Program-made: the position numbers and the translations under genes | Part shown: positions 36,614 to 45,698 of the stretch, piece after piece | Layout of the letters: every line of letters begins with the position of its first letter | How positions within the stretch are numbered: the first letter of the stretch is position 1 | Assembly (NCBI GenBank): GCA_965267245.1 | Contig: OZ253939.1 | Location: forward strand, 5,642,001-5,706,000 | Length of the DNA stretch: 64,000 nucleotides | Origin: JANSWY01 sp965267245 | GTDB taxonomy: Bacteria > Bacteroidota > Bacteroidia > Cytophagales > Cyclobacteriaceae | Direction: 5' to 3' | The notes under the pieces: generated by a model | Databases searched by the model: none | The model's input: the letters and a program-made list of their open reading frames with translations, nothing else | What the model was told of the DNA's origin: nothing

Positions 36614-37364
36614 GCACACCAGCGATACCGATCATCAAAAACAGATTTCTCCAGCAGATGTAAATAAACGGAACGAATTGCTTGAAATGATGAGAAATTC
36701 TCCAATCCCTCAAGAGGAGTTAATGAACAATATGGCTCTTTTCCTTGACAGGAGATTATTCTCACGTTATTTGTTTATTCATGAACTGTACGAAAAGGTG
36801 CTTAATATCCATGGAAGCATATTTGAGTTTGGTGTTAGGTATGGCCAAAATTTGGCACTTTTTAATAGTTTAAGAGGTATTTTAGAACCCTTTAATCACA
36901 ATAGAAAAATCGTTGGTTTTGACACCTGGGAAGGCTTCTCAAAGCTCAGTCCATCAGATAAATCTGACCTGTGGGAAACTGGAGATTTTGGTGTTCCGAA
37001 AAATTATGAAACATATTTAGAGCAGGTCCTGGCTATTCATGAGCAGCTAGCACCGCTGGGTGAAATCAAAAAGTTTGAATTGGTTAAAGGAGATGCAACT
37101 GAAACAATCTTGAGCTACCTGGAACAACACGCCGAGACACTTATTTCATTGGCCTACTTTGATTTTGACCTCTATGAACCTACAAAAGTCTGCCTTGAAG
37201 CCATATTGCCGCACTTATGTAAGGGTGCTGTTATAGCATTTGATGAGCTGAATGTCAATGAATGGCCGGGTGAAACAAAAGCTTTCCGAGAAATACTGGG
37301 GACTCAATATAAAGTTTATCATTCCCGATTTCGTGCTAATGCCGCGTATGTGATTTTCGAATAA
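36603..37364 (+). CDS. TylF/MycF-like SAM-dependent methyltransferase
   Basis: 253 residues starting at a GTG that overlaps the channel gene by 11 bp, suggesting translational coupling; ATGs at codons 30-31 are possible later starts. The class I methyltransferase core is visible: IFEFGVRYGQNLALF (SAM-binding loop), IVGFDTWEGF (strand 2), LVKGDATET, and YFDFDLYEPTK followed by AFDELNVNEWPGET, which fits the acidic metal-binding patch of TylF-type sugar or macrolide O-methyltransferases. Close relatives are often labelled crotonobetainyl-CoA transferase in databases, which this sequence does not support. The substrate may be a glycan; inference only. Confidence 0.75.
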   Translation: MKNKHTSDTDHQKQISPADVNKRNELLEMMRNSPIPQEELMNNMALFLDRRLFSRYLFIHELYEKVLNIHGSIFEFGVRYGQNLALFNSLRGILEPFNHNRKIVGFDTWEGFSKLSPSDKSDLWETGDFGVPKNYETYLEQVLAIHEQLAPLGEIKKFELVKGDATETILSYLEQHAETLISLAYFDFDLYEPTKVCLEAILPHLCKGAVIAFDELNVNEWPGETKAFREILGTQYKVYHSRFRANAAYVIFE

Positions 37365-37521
37365 TTAGTTGTGAAATCACATTTTTCAAATTGCAATAAT
37401 TCAATTTTCAAGCTTTTTATTGAAAGTTTTGTAATGCAAACGATACCACAATTGGTAAAAAATTAATAGCTCATGAAACCTTTTTATTATTTGTTGGTAT
37501 TACATTTCTTTGGAATGTTTT

Positions 37522-40173
37522 ATGACGAGGGAACAGAAAAGATTGGAAGAGTCTCGGGCCGGAGAACCATGGAAGAAATGGGGGCCTTATCTGTCTGAAA
37601 GACAGTGGGGTACGGTAAGGGAAGACTACAGTGAATCAGGCCTTGCCTGGGAGAGTGTAACTCATGATATGGCTCGAAGTAAGGCATATAGATGGGGCGA
37701 AGATGGTATTGGAGGTGTTTGCGATGATCAGCAAAATATTTGTATAGGATGGGCATTCTGGAATGAGAAAGATCCAATTTTAAAGGAACGCCTATTTGGA
37801 TTGTCAGGAGTGGAAGGAAATCATGGAGAGGATGTGAAGGAAGTTTATTACTACCTGGACAACACACCCACTCACTCTTACATGAAGATGCTCTACAAGT
37901 ATACGCAGCAGGAGTTTCCTTACTCAGAACTGGTACTTGAAAACAGAAAACGTTCGAAACTTGAAAGAGAGATTGAATTAGAGGATACAAACGCCTTTGA
38001 TGATAACAGGTACTTCGATATTTTTTTGGAATACGCGAAAGCCGATTCAGATGATCTTTTGTTTAAGGCCACCATACATAACAGAGGTCCAGAAGAAGCT
38101 CCGCTCTTAATTTTACCCACTATCTGGTTTAGGAATACCTGGTCCTCAGGAAGAGACAAACATAAACCCGCGGTAAAACAAACTGGTGATTCAAGACTCA
38201 ATATTCGTCACCATGACCTGGGCAATTACTCCGTTTATTTCGAGAAGCGTCCTGACGAATTGGTTTTTTGCAATAATGAAACCAACAAAAAGAAGCTCTA
38301 CAACACCACTAATAAATCCAAATACCTGAAAGATGGTATTGGCAGGTACATAATTGAAGGTAAGAAAACAGTCAATCCAAGACAAATTGGTACTAAAAGC
38401 AGTGCCATGTATTGGGTGAATGTTGCCCCCGGAGAATCAAAAGAAGTTTGCTTTAGGGTGAGTAAAAAGGCCATTAGGGACCCATTCAAAGACTTTCATG
38501 AAATTTTTGACTTAAGAAAGCAGGAGGCGGATGAATTTTATGACCAGCAAATTCAGCCTCGTGTAGAAAACCCTGACCATAAAAACATTCAGAGACAGGC
38601 TTTTGCCGGAATGCTGTGGAGTAAGCAATTCTATTATTACAATGTCAGGAATTGGTTATTGGGAGACCCCGGGAAGTATAGCCCTCCTGAATCGAGGAAG
38701 AAAGGCCGAAATTCCACCTGGCAACACCTTTTTAACCACGATATAATAAGCATGCCTGATAAGTGGGAATATCCCTGGTATGCTGCGTGGGACCTGGCTT
38801 TTCATTGTGTGCCTTTAGCCCGGATAGATGCAGATTTTGCCAAACAGCAATTACTGTTGTTCCTAAAAGATCGGTACATGCATCCCAATGGACAAATCCC
38901 TGCCTATGAGTGGAATTTTAGTGATGTTAATCCTCCTGTACATGCATGGGCTGTCATGAAGGTTTTTAAAATGGATAAAGCCAGGAGCAATGAACCTGAT
39001 TATGACTTTCTGCAAACCGCCTTCCATAAGCTATTGATCAATTTTACGTGGTGGGTTAACAGAAAAGATCAGGATGGGAATAACATTTTTCAGGGTGGTT
39101 TCCTCGGGTTGGATAACATCGGGATCTTTGATCGGAATCATGAAATTGTTGAGAATGCAAGGTTAGAACAAGCAGATAGTACAAGCTGGATGGCCATGTT
39201 TGCTTTAAACATGCTAAGAATAGCCCTGGATCTATCAGTTAAGTTTCCCGTCTATCAGGATACAGCGATCAAGTTTTTTGAACACTTCCTGTATATATCT
39301 GGAGCAATGAACGACATTGGTGATGCTCATGTGGATTTATGGGATGATGAGGATAGCTTCTACTATGATGTAATGCATATGCCTGATAACAGTAATCAGG
39401 TATTAAAAGTGCGTTCCATGGTTGGTCTGATTCCTTTGTTTGCAGTGGAAATTCTCTTGGATAATACTTATCAGAAATTACCAGAGTTTCAGGAGAAACT
39501 GGATTTCTTTCTTCAGGAAAGACCAAAATTGGCATCTTTGGTAGCCAGATGGCAAAACCCTGGTGAGAGTGGAAGAAGATTACTTTCAATCTTGCGAGGA
39601 CACAGAATGAAAAAGATATTCGAGCGGATGCTGGATGAAGAAGAGTTCTTGTCAGATTACGGTATCAGGGCACTTTCTAAATTTCATAAAGACAATCCAT
39701 ATAAGATCAAATTAAATGGTCACAGTCTTTCCATTGAATATTTACCAGGGGAATCTGATTCTTCTATGTTTGGTGGAAATTCAAACTGGCGGGGACCAAT
39801 ATGGTTTCCGATGAACTACCTGATCCTGGAATCACTCATCAAGTTTTACCATTATTATGGTGATGACTTTAAAGTAGAATACCCAACGAAAAGTGGCAAC
39901 CTGGTAAATCTCAAGGAATTATCCATGTTGCTTTCTAGACGTATGCTTAAAATCTTTGAAAAAGATGAGAATGGCCAGAGACCAGTATATGGCGGAAGAA
40001 TAAAATTCCAGAAGGATCCATTTTTTGAAGACTATATATTGTTTTATGAATATTTCAATGGAGATCACGCAGAAGGCTTAGGGGCGTCTCATCAAACAGG
40101 GTGGACTGGATTGATCGCGGAGATCATTCATGAATTTTACAACCAATCTGAGTATGTCAGGTTGAGCGAATAG
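37522..40173 (+). CDS. GH63-like (MGH1-type) glucosidase
   Basis: 883 residues from the ATG at 37522; a TTG at 37510 is a weaker alternative. No signal peptide, so cytoplasmic. The start is highly characteristic: KKWGPYLSERQWGTVREDYS, then KAYRWGEDGIGG, KERLFGLSGVEGNHGEDVKE and PTHSYMKMLYKY. The C-terminal two thirds form an (alpha/alpha)6 toroid with WYAAWDLAFHCVPLA, NGQIPAYEWNFSDVNPPVHAW and SNWRGPIWFPMNYL, as in the GH63-related mannosylglycerate hydrolase/glucosidase group. It should hydrolyse an alpha-glucoside or glucosylglycerate-like solute; the exact substrate is uncertain. Preceded by a 157-bp gap with no recognised signal. Confidence 0.88.
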   Translation: MTREQKRLEESRAGEPWKKWGPYLSERQWGTVREDYSESGLAWESVTHDMARSKAYRWGEDGIGGVCDDQQNICIGWAFWNEKDPILKERLFGLSGVEGNHGEDVKEVYYYLDNTPTHSYMKMLYKYTQQEFPYSELVLENRKRSKLEREIELEDTNAFDDNRYFDIFLEYAKADSDDLLFKATIHNRGPEEAPLLILPTIWFRNTWSSGRDKHKPAVKQTGDSRLNIRHHDLGNYSVYFEKRPDELVFCNNETNKKKLYNTTNKSKYLKDGIGRYIIEGKKTVNPRQIGTKSSAMYWVNVAPGESKEVCFRVSKKAIRDPFKDFHEIFDLRKQEADEFYDQQIQPRVENPDHKNIQRQAFAGMLWSKQFYYYNVRNWLLGDPGKYSPPESRKKGRNSTWQHLFNHDIISMPDKWEYPWYAAWDLAFHCVPLARIDADFAKQQLLLFLKDRYMHPNGQIPAYEWNFSDVNPPVHAWAVMKVFKMDKARSNEPDYDFLQTAFHKLLINFTWWVNRKDQDGNNIFQGGFLGLDNIGIFDRNHEIVENARLEQADSTSWMAMFALNMLRIALDLSVKFPVYQDTAIKFFEHFLYISGAMNDIGDAHVDLWDDEDSFYYDVMHMPDNSNQVLKVRSMVGLIPLFAVEILLDNTYQKLPEFQEKLDFFLQERPKLASLVARWQNPGESGRRLLSILRGHRMKKIFERMLDEEEFLSDYGIRALSKFHKDNPYKIKLNGHSLSIEYLPGESDSSMFGGNSNWRGPIWFPMNYLILESLIKFYHYYGDDFKVEYPTKSGNLVNLKELSMLLSRRMLKIFEKDENGQRPVYGGRIKFQKDPFFEDYILFYEYFNGDHAEGLGASHQTGWTGLIAEIIHEFYNQSEYVRLSE

Positions 40174-40290
40174 TAAAGAAATTTTTACCAGATCATTAAC
40201 ATTGATCACTTATTCGGCAATACAATCCATTTGTAGTAACTTCACGTGGTTTTTTGAACTCACTTTGTATTACCTGGAAACAATAACTCA

Positions 40291-41925
40291 ATGATAAAGC
40301 GATACGTTGCAATTTTTTCCTTTATAACCATTGCTTCACTTAATATTTATGGTCAACAAAAGCCAAAATTGATAGTTGGTATAGTAGTCGATCAAATGAA
40401 GATGGATTATCTCTTCAGGTTTGAAAATAAATTTGGTGAAGATGGGTTTAAGCGTCTGATGAATGATGGATTTTATTCACTCAATGCTCATTATAACTAT
40501 ACCCCCACTTACACGGGACCAGGTCATGCATCCATCTACTCAGGAACTACTCCCTCAAATCATGGTATAATAGGTAATGATTGGTACAATAGAGTGATTG
40601 AGGATGAGATCAATTGTGTGGATGATTCCACGGTGAATACTGTTGGTGCAAATAATGGCTCTGGGGAATATTCGCCAATAAACCTTTTGGCGTCTAATAT
40701 TTCAGATGAAATTAGATTGAGCTCACAAAAAAGATCAAAAGTGGTTGGAGTTTCAATCAAAAATAGAGGAGCAATTCTGCCGGCGGGGCATTTACCAAAT
40801 GGAGCTTATTGGTATGACAGTGAAACCGGAGGATTTGTGACCAGCACCTACTATATGGAGGAACTTCCCAATTGGATGGCAAAATTCAATAAGAAGAAAC
40901 TGGCAGAAAAATACTTGAATCAAAATTGGGAAACACTTTTACCTATTGACCAGTATTTCGAAAGTGGTGATGATGATACTAAATATGAAGCAGCTCTGGG
41001 AGGTAAAGACAGCCCAACATTTCCTTATGACCTTAAGGCAATAAAAGAGACCTATAATAATTATGGTGTCCTGGCAGGGACGCCCTGGGGGAATACCATT
41101 GTAAAAGACGCTGCAATCGCAGCATTAAAGGGGGAGCAATTAGGAAAGGATGATCACATGGACCTATTGGCAATAAGTTTCTCTTCTACTGATTACATCG
41201 GACATCAATTTGGTCCCAATAGTGTCGAGATCGAAGATTGTTACTTAAGGCTGGACAAGGATGTTGCTGAACTTTTAGGTACGTTGGATTCGGAAGTAGG
41301 AAAGGGAAATTACACTGTTTTTCTTACTGCAGATCATGCAGTTGCAGAGAATCCACAATATTTAATGGATAATAACGTACCTGCGGGCTATCTTCAATCT
41401 GCACCAATTAAGTTTGAGATTGGCAAGTATTTAAGCGATAAATATGGCGAAGGAGATTGGGTTTTAGATGCTTCCAATGACCAGCTCTTTTTGAATAGAA
41501 AGTTAATTGCTGAAAAAGGTCATAGCCTCGAAGAAATGGAAGAGGGACTTGCTTCATTATTGATGACATTTCCAGGGATAAAAGTAGCATATGGCGCTAC
41601 TGAGTTTATGGAAAATGAGTATCTGACTGGTATTAGAAATAAACTTCAAAACGGTTACCATCCTAAAAGATCAGGAGATGTATTAGGAGTGTATGAACCA
41701 GGCTGGTTCCCGAGTAGAGGCTATGGGAATACAGGAACTACACATGGTTCAGGATATACCTACGATACACATGTGCCTGTAATCATTATGGGACCAGGTA
41801 TTCAGAAGAAAGTATCGGTTGCCCCGATTACTATAATCGATATTGTGCCAACATTGTGTTTGAAATACAAAATCAGGTTGCCAAATAGTGTGACCGGCCA
41901 ACCCATTAAAGAAATATTTGAATAA
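40291..41925 (+). CDS. pafA: PafA-like alkaline phosphatase
   Basis: 544 residues with signal peptide (MIKRYVAIFSFITIASLNIYG). All the residues known from Chryseobacterium PafA have counterparts: metal ligand Asp34 (VVDQMKMD), nucleophile Thr75 (TYTGPGHAS, the same 41-residue spacing as in PafA), the substrate-binding Asn in IGNDWY, the Lys/Arg pair in SIKNRGA, Asp and His in STDYIGHQFG, DH in TADHAV and the last His in THGSGY. It is a periplasmic monoester phosphatase that releases phosphate from organic esters and is often calcium-activated and phosphate-insensitive. It is first in a tight three-gene unit with a HAD phosphatase (5-bp gap) and DUF4159. Confidence 0.93.
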   Translation: MIKRYVAIFSFITIASLNIYGQQKPKLIVGIVVDQMKMDYLFRFENKFGEDGFKRLMNDGFYSLNAHYNYTPTYTGPGHASIYSGTTPSNHGIIGNDWYNRVIEDEINCVDDSTVNTVGANNGSGEYSPINLLASNISDEIRLSSQKRSKVVGVSIKNRGAILPAGHLPNGAYWYDSETGGFVTSTYYMEELPNWMAKFNKKKLAEKYLNQNWETLLPIDQYFESGDDDTKYEAALGGKDSPTFPYDLKAIKETYNNYGVLAGTPWGNTIVKDAAIAALKGEQLGKDDHMDLLAISFSSTDYIGHQFGPNSVEIEDCYLRLDKDVAELLGTLDSEVGKGNYTVFLTADHAVAENPQYLMDNNVPAGYLQSAPIKFEIGKYLSDKYGEGDWVLDASNDQLFLNRKLIAEKGHSLEEMEEGLASLLMTFPGIKVAYGATEFMENEYLTGIRNKLQNGYHPKRSGDVLGVYEPGWFPSRGYGNTGTTHGSGYTYDTHVPVIIMGPGIQKKVSVAPITIIDIVPTLCLKYKIRLPNSVTGQPIKEIFE

Positions 41926-41930
41926 TATCA

Positions 41931-42590
41931 ATGAGTAAAATCGGATTATTGTTTGACATGGATGGTGTGATTGTGGACAATCATATTTTCCATTACCAGG
42001 CGTGGAAACAGTTTTTTGAGAAATATAATATTCCATTAACTGAAGACGCATATAAACACACCATCAATGGAAGGACGCTGATCAATATCATCAGAGAGTA
42101 TTTTGGTGAAGGCATGACAGAGGAGGATGCCAGAAGATACGGCAATGAGAAAGAACAGTGTTATCGTGATATCTATGGTAAGAACCTAAAACCTGTTAAA
42201 GGGCTCCTCAGTTTTCTGGATGCCGCAAAAGAAGCAGGAATTGACATGGTCATTGGAACATCAGCGCCACTGGAGAATGTGGAGTTTACAATAGACGGGA
42301 TTGGCATTCGGGATTACTTTAGTGGAATTATTTTCGACAAGCACGTCACAAAAGGTAAACCTGATCCGGAGGTGTATCAGAAGTGTGCAGAAGTTATTGG
42401 ATTGAGTAATGAACAATGTATCGTATTTGAAGATGCTATATTGGGAATTCAGGCTGGTAAAGCCTCAGGGTCGAAGGTTATAGGGTTAAGCACTACTCAT
42501 AAGGCACACGAATTGACAGAAACAGATATCAATATCAACGATTTTACCGAAATTACCGTTGATCAATGTATCGAACTGGTTAATCAATGA
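41931..42590 (+). CDS. HAD-superfamily phosphatase/mutase (beta-phosphoglucomutase-like)
   Basis: 219 residues, cytoplasmic. HAD motifs: DMDGVIVDN (Asp9 nucleophile, Asp11 acid/base), the motif II Ser/Thr in IGTSAP, Lys in GKPDPEVY, and the acidic pair in FEDAILGIQAG. A helical cap lies between motifs I and II (residues about 15-80), the C1-cap arrangement of beta-phosphoglucomutase and sugar-phosphate phosphatases. The mutase's conserved His/Lys cap residues are not clear, so phosphatase activity is equally likely. It starts 5 bp after pafA and shares an ATGA stop/start overlap with the DUF4159 gene. Confidence 0.9.
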   Translation: MSKIGLLFDMDGVIVDNHIFHYQAWKQFFEKYNIPLTEDAYKHTINGRTLINIIREYFGEGMTEEDARRYGNEKEQCYRDIYGKNLKPVKGLLSFLDAAKEAGIDMVIGTSAPLENVEFTIDGIGIRDYFSGIIFDKHVTKGKPDPEVYQKCAEVIGLSNEQCIVFEDAILGIQAGKASGSKVIGLSTTHKAHELTETDININDFTEITVDQCIELVNQ

Positions 42591-43240
42591 AATATTTATT
42601 CTCCACATTCCTTATAATTCTACTGCCTTTGCTGGGTTCATCCCAGGACCTGAAAATTGCGAAATTGAAATATGATGGGGGAGGTGACTGGTATGCCAAT
42701 AAAACAGCACTCCCAAATTTGATTCGTTTTTGTAATAAAAACCTGAAGACCGATATTGCCTTAGAAGAGGAAGTAGTAGAGGTGGGAAGTGTGGAGTTGT
42801 ACCTTTATCCTTATGTTTACATGACGGGCCATGGAAATGTTTCTTTCTCAAGGGCAGACGCTGAGAACCTTAGGAATTACCTGGTCTCTGGAGGATTCCT
42901 TCACATCGACGATAATTATGGTTTAGATCAATTTGTGAGACTAGAGATGAAGAAAGTATTTCCCGAGTTGGAATTTATTGAATTACCTTATTCTCACCCT
43001 ATTTACAAACAGAAATATAATTTCTCCAACGGGTTACCTAAAATTCATCAGCATGATGGAAAACCACCACAGGGTTTTGGGTTGATATATGAGGGTAGAT
43101 TGGTATGCTTTTATAGTTATGAAAGCGATTTAGGAAATGGATGGGAGGACAGGTCTATCTACAACGATCCGGAAGCTGTTAGGCAGGAGGCCTTAAGAAT
43201 GGGGGCCAATATTATTGCATTCGCGTTTACTGAAAACTAA
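42587..43240 (+). CDS. DUF4159 exported protein
   Basis: 217 residues with signal peptide (MKYLFSTFLIILLPLLGS, cut near SQD). The body matches DUF4159: KLKYDGGGDWYANKTAL at the start, VYMTGHGNVSFS, GGFLHIDDNYG and ELPYSHPIY. The fold is related to class I glutamine amidotransferase-like domains but no catalytic Cys is evident. Family members often sit near MoxR/vWA membrane systems; here it is the third gene of the phosphatase operon, overlapping the HAD gene by 4 bp (ATGA). Confidence 0.88.
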   Translation: MKYLFSTFLIILLPLLGSSQDLKIAKLKYDGGGDWYANKTALPNLIRFCNKNLKTDIALEEEVVEVGSVELYLYPYVYMTGHGNVSFSRADAENLRNYLVSGGFLHIDDNYGLDQFVRLEMKKVFPELEFIELPYSHPIYKQKYNFSNGLPKIHQHDGKPPQGFGLIYEGRLVCFYSYESDLGNGWEDRSIYNDPEAVRQEALRMGANIIAFAFTEN

Positions 43241-43268
43241 AAAACCGGAACCCAATCTGGATCCCGGT
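43238..43268 (-). terminator. Terminator for the minus-strand lipoprotein gene
   Basis: On the minus strand, ACCGGGATCC / GGGTTCCGGT (43268 down to 43244, two G-T pairs) is followed by a run of six T. It lies at the convergent junction with the DUF4159 stop codon. Confidence 0.8.
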
Positions 43269-43300
43269 CTCATCACCTCACAATCAGTTGCACTATGCAA

Positions 43301-44167
43301 CTATTTTCTTCTAAATCCTCTAGGGCTTATTTCTTTTGTTTCAGTTACGCCATTTACTGTGACGTCTACCAGGTTATCACATGTTCCGTCACCAAAGTCA
43401 ATAGTGATCACATTTTCACCAGAAGTAATTTGTTTGATTCCTGACACTGGTATTTTACTTTGATTACTCTCTCTACAATCTCTCACATAAACAAGTGGCT
43501 CAAGAATCTCAATTTCGTATGCAGATCCATCTCTTCTGGTTCCACTTGCAGAACCTTCTACAGTCACTTCATCATCAAGTGGATTATCTGCTCTATACCA
43601 CGTTCTGATTCTTTCTGAGTCTCTTGTGATAGTGGTTCCATCATCGAATGTAAGTTTACCACCTACCAAAGTGATTCTGAATTTCGGTGCATCTTCACTG
43701 GTTTCCTGAATATTTTCCAGTGTTCTTGTTCCTTCTACTTTTACATCATCAATGTAGAAGTCCTGGAAGGTAATAGTTCTAGTTGCACCTGGGACATACC
43801 TTCTGTCTGAATAAGTAATGATGATAGTACCTTGTCTTACATGTCCAAATGGATTCTGACAATCAGATAGGCTATCATACGTAATGGTGATGGTGTTTGT
43901 CGCAGTATCGTGTTCTACTTCCGCACATTTCAAAATTCTATCACGTACTCCGAATTCGACCCTTCCACCTGTTGAACCTTCAAAGTTGATTCCTGCTTCT
44001 ACCAGATCATCCACATCTTCATTGACATAATCGTAGGATTCTTCAGTAGAAAGGTCTGCCATAGCAACCTCAGCATCAAGCGTGGTGTCAGTGGCTGTCT
44101 CGTCATCCTGACAAGCCATAAATGTGAGTGTGATGATGCTCAATAGTGCTAATGTAATTCGTTTCAT
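43301..44167 (-). CDS. Surface-type lipoprotein, function unknown
   Basis: 288 residues from the ATG at 44167, which starts a lipoprotein signal peptide (MKRITLALLSIITLTFMAC). An in-frame start at 44206 would add 13 charged residues ahead of it and is less likely. The Cys is followed at once by QDDET, resembling the lipoprotein export signal that sends Bacteroidota lipoproteins to the cell surface. The mature protein is all-beta with long DTATNTITITYDSL and GTIIITYSDRRYVPG hairpins and three or four cysteines; I do not recognise a family. A strong terminator follows. Confidence 0.8.
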   Translation of the reverse strand: MKRITLALLSIITLTFMACQDDETATDTTLDAEVAMADLSTEESYDYVNEDVDDLVEAGINFEGSTGGRVEFGVRDRILKCAEVEHDTATNTITITYDSLSDCQNPFGHVRQGTIIITYSDRRYVPGATRTITFQDFYIDDVKVEGTRTLENIQETSEDAPKFRITLVGGKLTFDDGTTITRDSERIRTWYRADNPLDDEVTVEGSASGTRRDGSAYEIEILEPLVYVRDCRESNQSKIPVSGIKQITSGENVITIDFGDGTCDNLVDVTVNGVTETKEISPRGFRRK

Positions 44168-44524
44168 TTTTCTGTAAGTTTTAAATTTTCTTGTTTTGTT
44201 ATCCAATTTGTAATGCTTAGATGTCTGGTGAGTCAGAAGGTTTAATGTGGATTCAAAAAAAATCTAAAAAAAACTCCCATAAGTGGCTAAGTAATTGATA
44301 ATCAATGAATTGAAGTTTGTGATTTATTTTAAATTAGATCATCTGTGTTAGATTTAGTTCGTTTACCGTCCGTTTACATTGGAAATTTCCCACTCAATAA
44401 GTGGTTTTTTGTAGGATCAATTGTATTCCTTTAGATTCACCACCACTAATCCGTTTTTTGGATCAAACAATCCAGCAAATTGATTTAGTAAAATAGTACA
44501 GTGACAAAAGCCATGAACATTTAA
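44168..44524. other. 357-bp intergenic region with repeated element
   Basis: Gap between the divergent lipoprotein and AraC genes. It contains a short palindrome ATTGATAATCAAT (44294-44306), the 85-bp repeat copy A (44369-44453), and a three-codon ORF (ATG at 44513, TAA at 44522) in frame with the AraC gene. No RNA gene is recognised. Confidence 0.6.
44369..44453 (+). repeat. 85-bp repeated intergenic element, copy A
   Basis: Aligns without gaps to 47129-47213 at about 70 of 85 positions; 44390-44412 is identical in both. It contains CCACTcaataAGTGG followed by six T, which looks like a short terminator or attenuator hairpin, then TTG and a conserved TTAGATTCAC about 20 bp later in roughly -33/-7 spacing. 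Located upstream of the AraC gene. Confidence 0.75.
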
Positions 44525-45619
44525 TTGATCAGTTTGGAGTTTCACATTAACATATTCAATCTGCTCATAGCATTTGCAATGCTACAAGGATTTGCTTTTA
44601 GTCTTATGTTGCTGATACGTAGTAAGCTGGAGGGTCCTCACTTCTACCTCGGGCTAACTGTATTCTTTTTGTCTTCCTACCTTTTTTGGGTCCTGAAGTA
44701 TGATTTTGGTATCCAGTCCAGGTATCCAACGATGCAATATTGGCCTGTTTTATTTCTGTGGGGAATTGGTCCGGCATTTTTTCTGTACCTGAAGGAGCTC
44801 TTTCATGAACCGGTTCCAACCAAAGAGAAATGGTTAATGTTTGTGCCATTGCTAATTGAACACTTAATTTTCAATGGTACCACCCTGATTACTTATATCA
44901 ATGAATTTGATCGGCATCAATTGAACACCGTTGAATACTTTCTAGTGTTTCAACAGTTCTCTATTGAGCATATAATTGGCTTGACATCTATCGCATATTA
45001 TCTCATCAAAAGTTATTCGTTACTTAAACGAAATGATGTAATGCACGCAAACAACAAGATTCGTAATATTATGATTATGTTCTTTGCCATGTGGGTGGTC
45101 TGGGTTCCATACACGCTCATGGATGTGGTCTACTACCAGTTTACATTTCCTCCTTCTGAATTTTATTCCTTCTATATAGTTTTTGCGGGTCTTACATATG
45201 GATTTGGCCTGTTAGGGTTTCAGATTTCCAATAAAACAGTAGCACAGGTGTCACTGGGAAAGGAGGAGTCTTTCCATCGAGAACTTACATTACTTGCGGA
45301 GGAGTTTGATCGACTGTTGAAAGAAAAGCAATTATTCCTGAATCCTGAAATGGATGTAAAGACGTTTGCCGAAATCTCCGGACTTCATCCCAATAAAGTT
45401 TCGGCAGTTACCAATCAGGCCATGAATACAAGTTTTAGAGATTACATTAATCGCTATCGCATTAAGGAATTCAAACAAAGAGCCAGGAATTACGACTTCT
45501 CGAAACACACAATTCTTGGACTGGCATTCGAATGTGGGTTCAATTCGAAAGCAAGCTTCAACAGGGCTTTTAAGAAACACGAGGAAATCACACCGATTTT
45601 CTACATAAATAGTCTTTGA
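44525..45619 (+). CDS. Membrane-bound AraC-family transcriptional regulator (AraC1)
   Basis: 364 residues. About seven membrane helices (residues 8-235) precede a C-terminal AraC/XylS double helix-turn-helix; VKTFAEISGLHPNKVSAVTN and ILGLAFECGFNSKASFNRAFKKH are its recognition-helix regions. Bacteroidota use this type as membrane-sensing regulators. The start is odd: the frame opens with TTG right after an in-frame TAA (44522), and an in-frame ATG lies only three codons before that stop (ATG AAC ATT TAA TTG). Either a TTG start is used, by re-initiation, or the original N-terminus carries a nonsense change. The beta-lactamase-like gene follows after 79 bp. Confidence 0.82.
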   Translation: MISLEFHINIFNLLIAFAMLQGFAFSLMLLIRSKLEGPHFYLGLTVFFLSSYLFWVLKYDFGIQSRYPTMQYWPVLFLWGIGPAFFLYLKELFHEPVPTKEKWLMFVPLLIEHLIFNGTTLITYINEFDRHQLNTVEYFLVFQQFSIEHIIGLTSIAYYLIKSYSLLKRNDVMHANNKIRNIMIMFFAMWVVWVPYTLMDVVYYQFTFPPSEFYSFYIVFAGLTYGFGLLGFQISNKTVAQVSLGKEESFHRELTLLAEEFDRLLKEKQLFLNPEMDVKTFAEISGLHPNKVSAVTNQAMNTSFRDYINRYRIKEFKQRARNYDFSKHTILGLAFECGFNSKASFNRAFKKHEEITPIFYINSL

Positions 45620-45665
45620 GTAAGTCTCAATATGCAAAATGAGACGCTTTCAAGCTTCTTTCTCA

Positions 45666-45693
45666 TCACATTTGCTGGAAACTCAAAATAAAA
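45666..45693 (+). promoter_or_regulatory. Shared leader motif, copy 1 (before the serine hydrolase)
   Basis: Matches 51668-51695 at 24 of 28 positions, with common blocks TCACATTTG, AAACTCAAA and TAAAA. CACATTTG is one base from the -7 consensus TAnnTTTG. It ends 5 bp before the chosen ATG. Confidence 0.4.
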
Positions 45694-45698
45694 TTCTT

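Noticed and set aside
36184..36765. 193-codon open frame on the minus strand, opposite the TMEM175-like gene
   Set aside because: It lies antisense to a well-supported gene and has no recognisable domain or start context.
37520..37990. 156-codon open frame antisense to the glucosidase
   Set aside because: Fully inside a conserved GH63-like gene on the other strand; no signals of its own.
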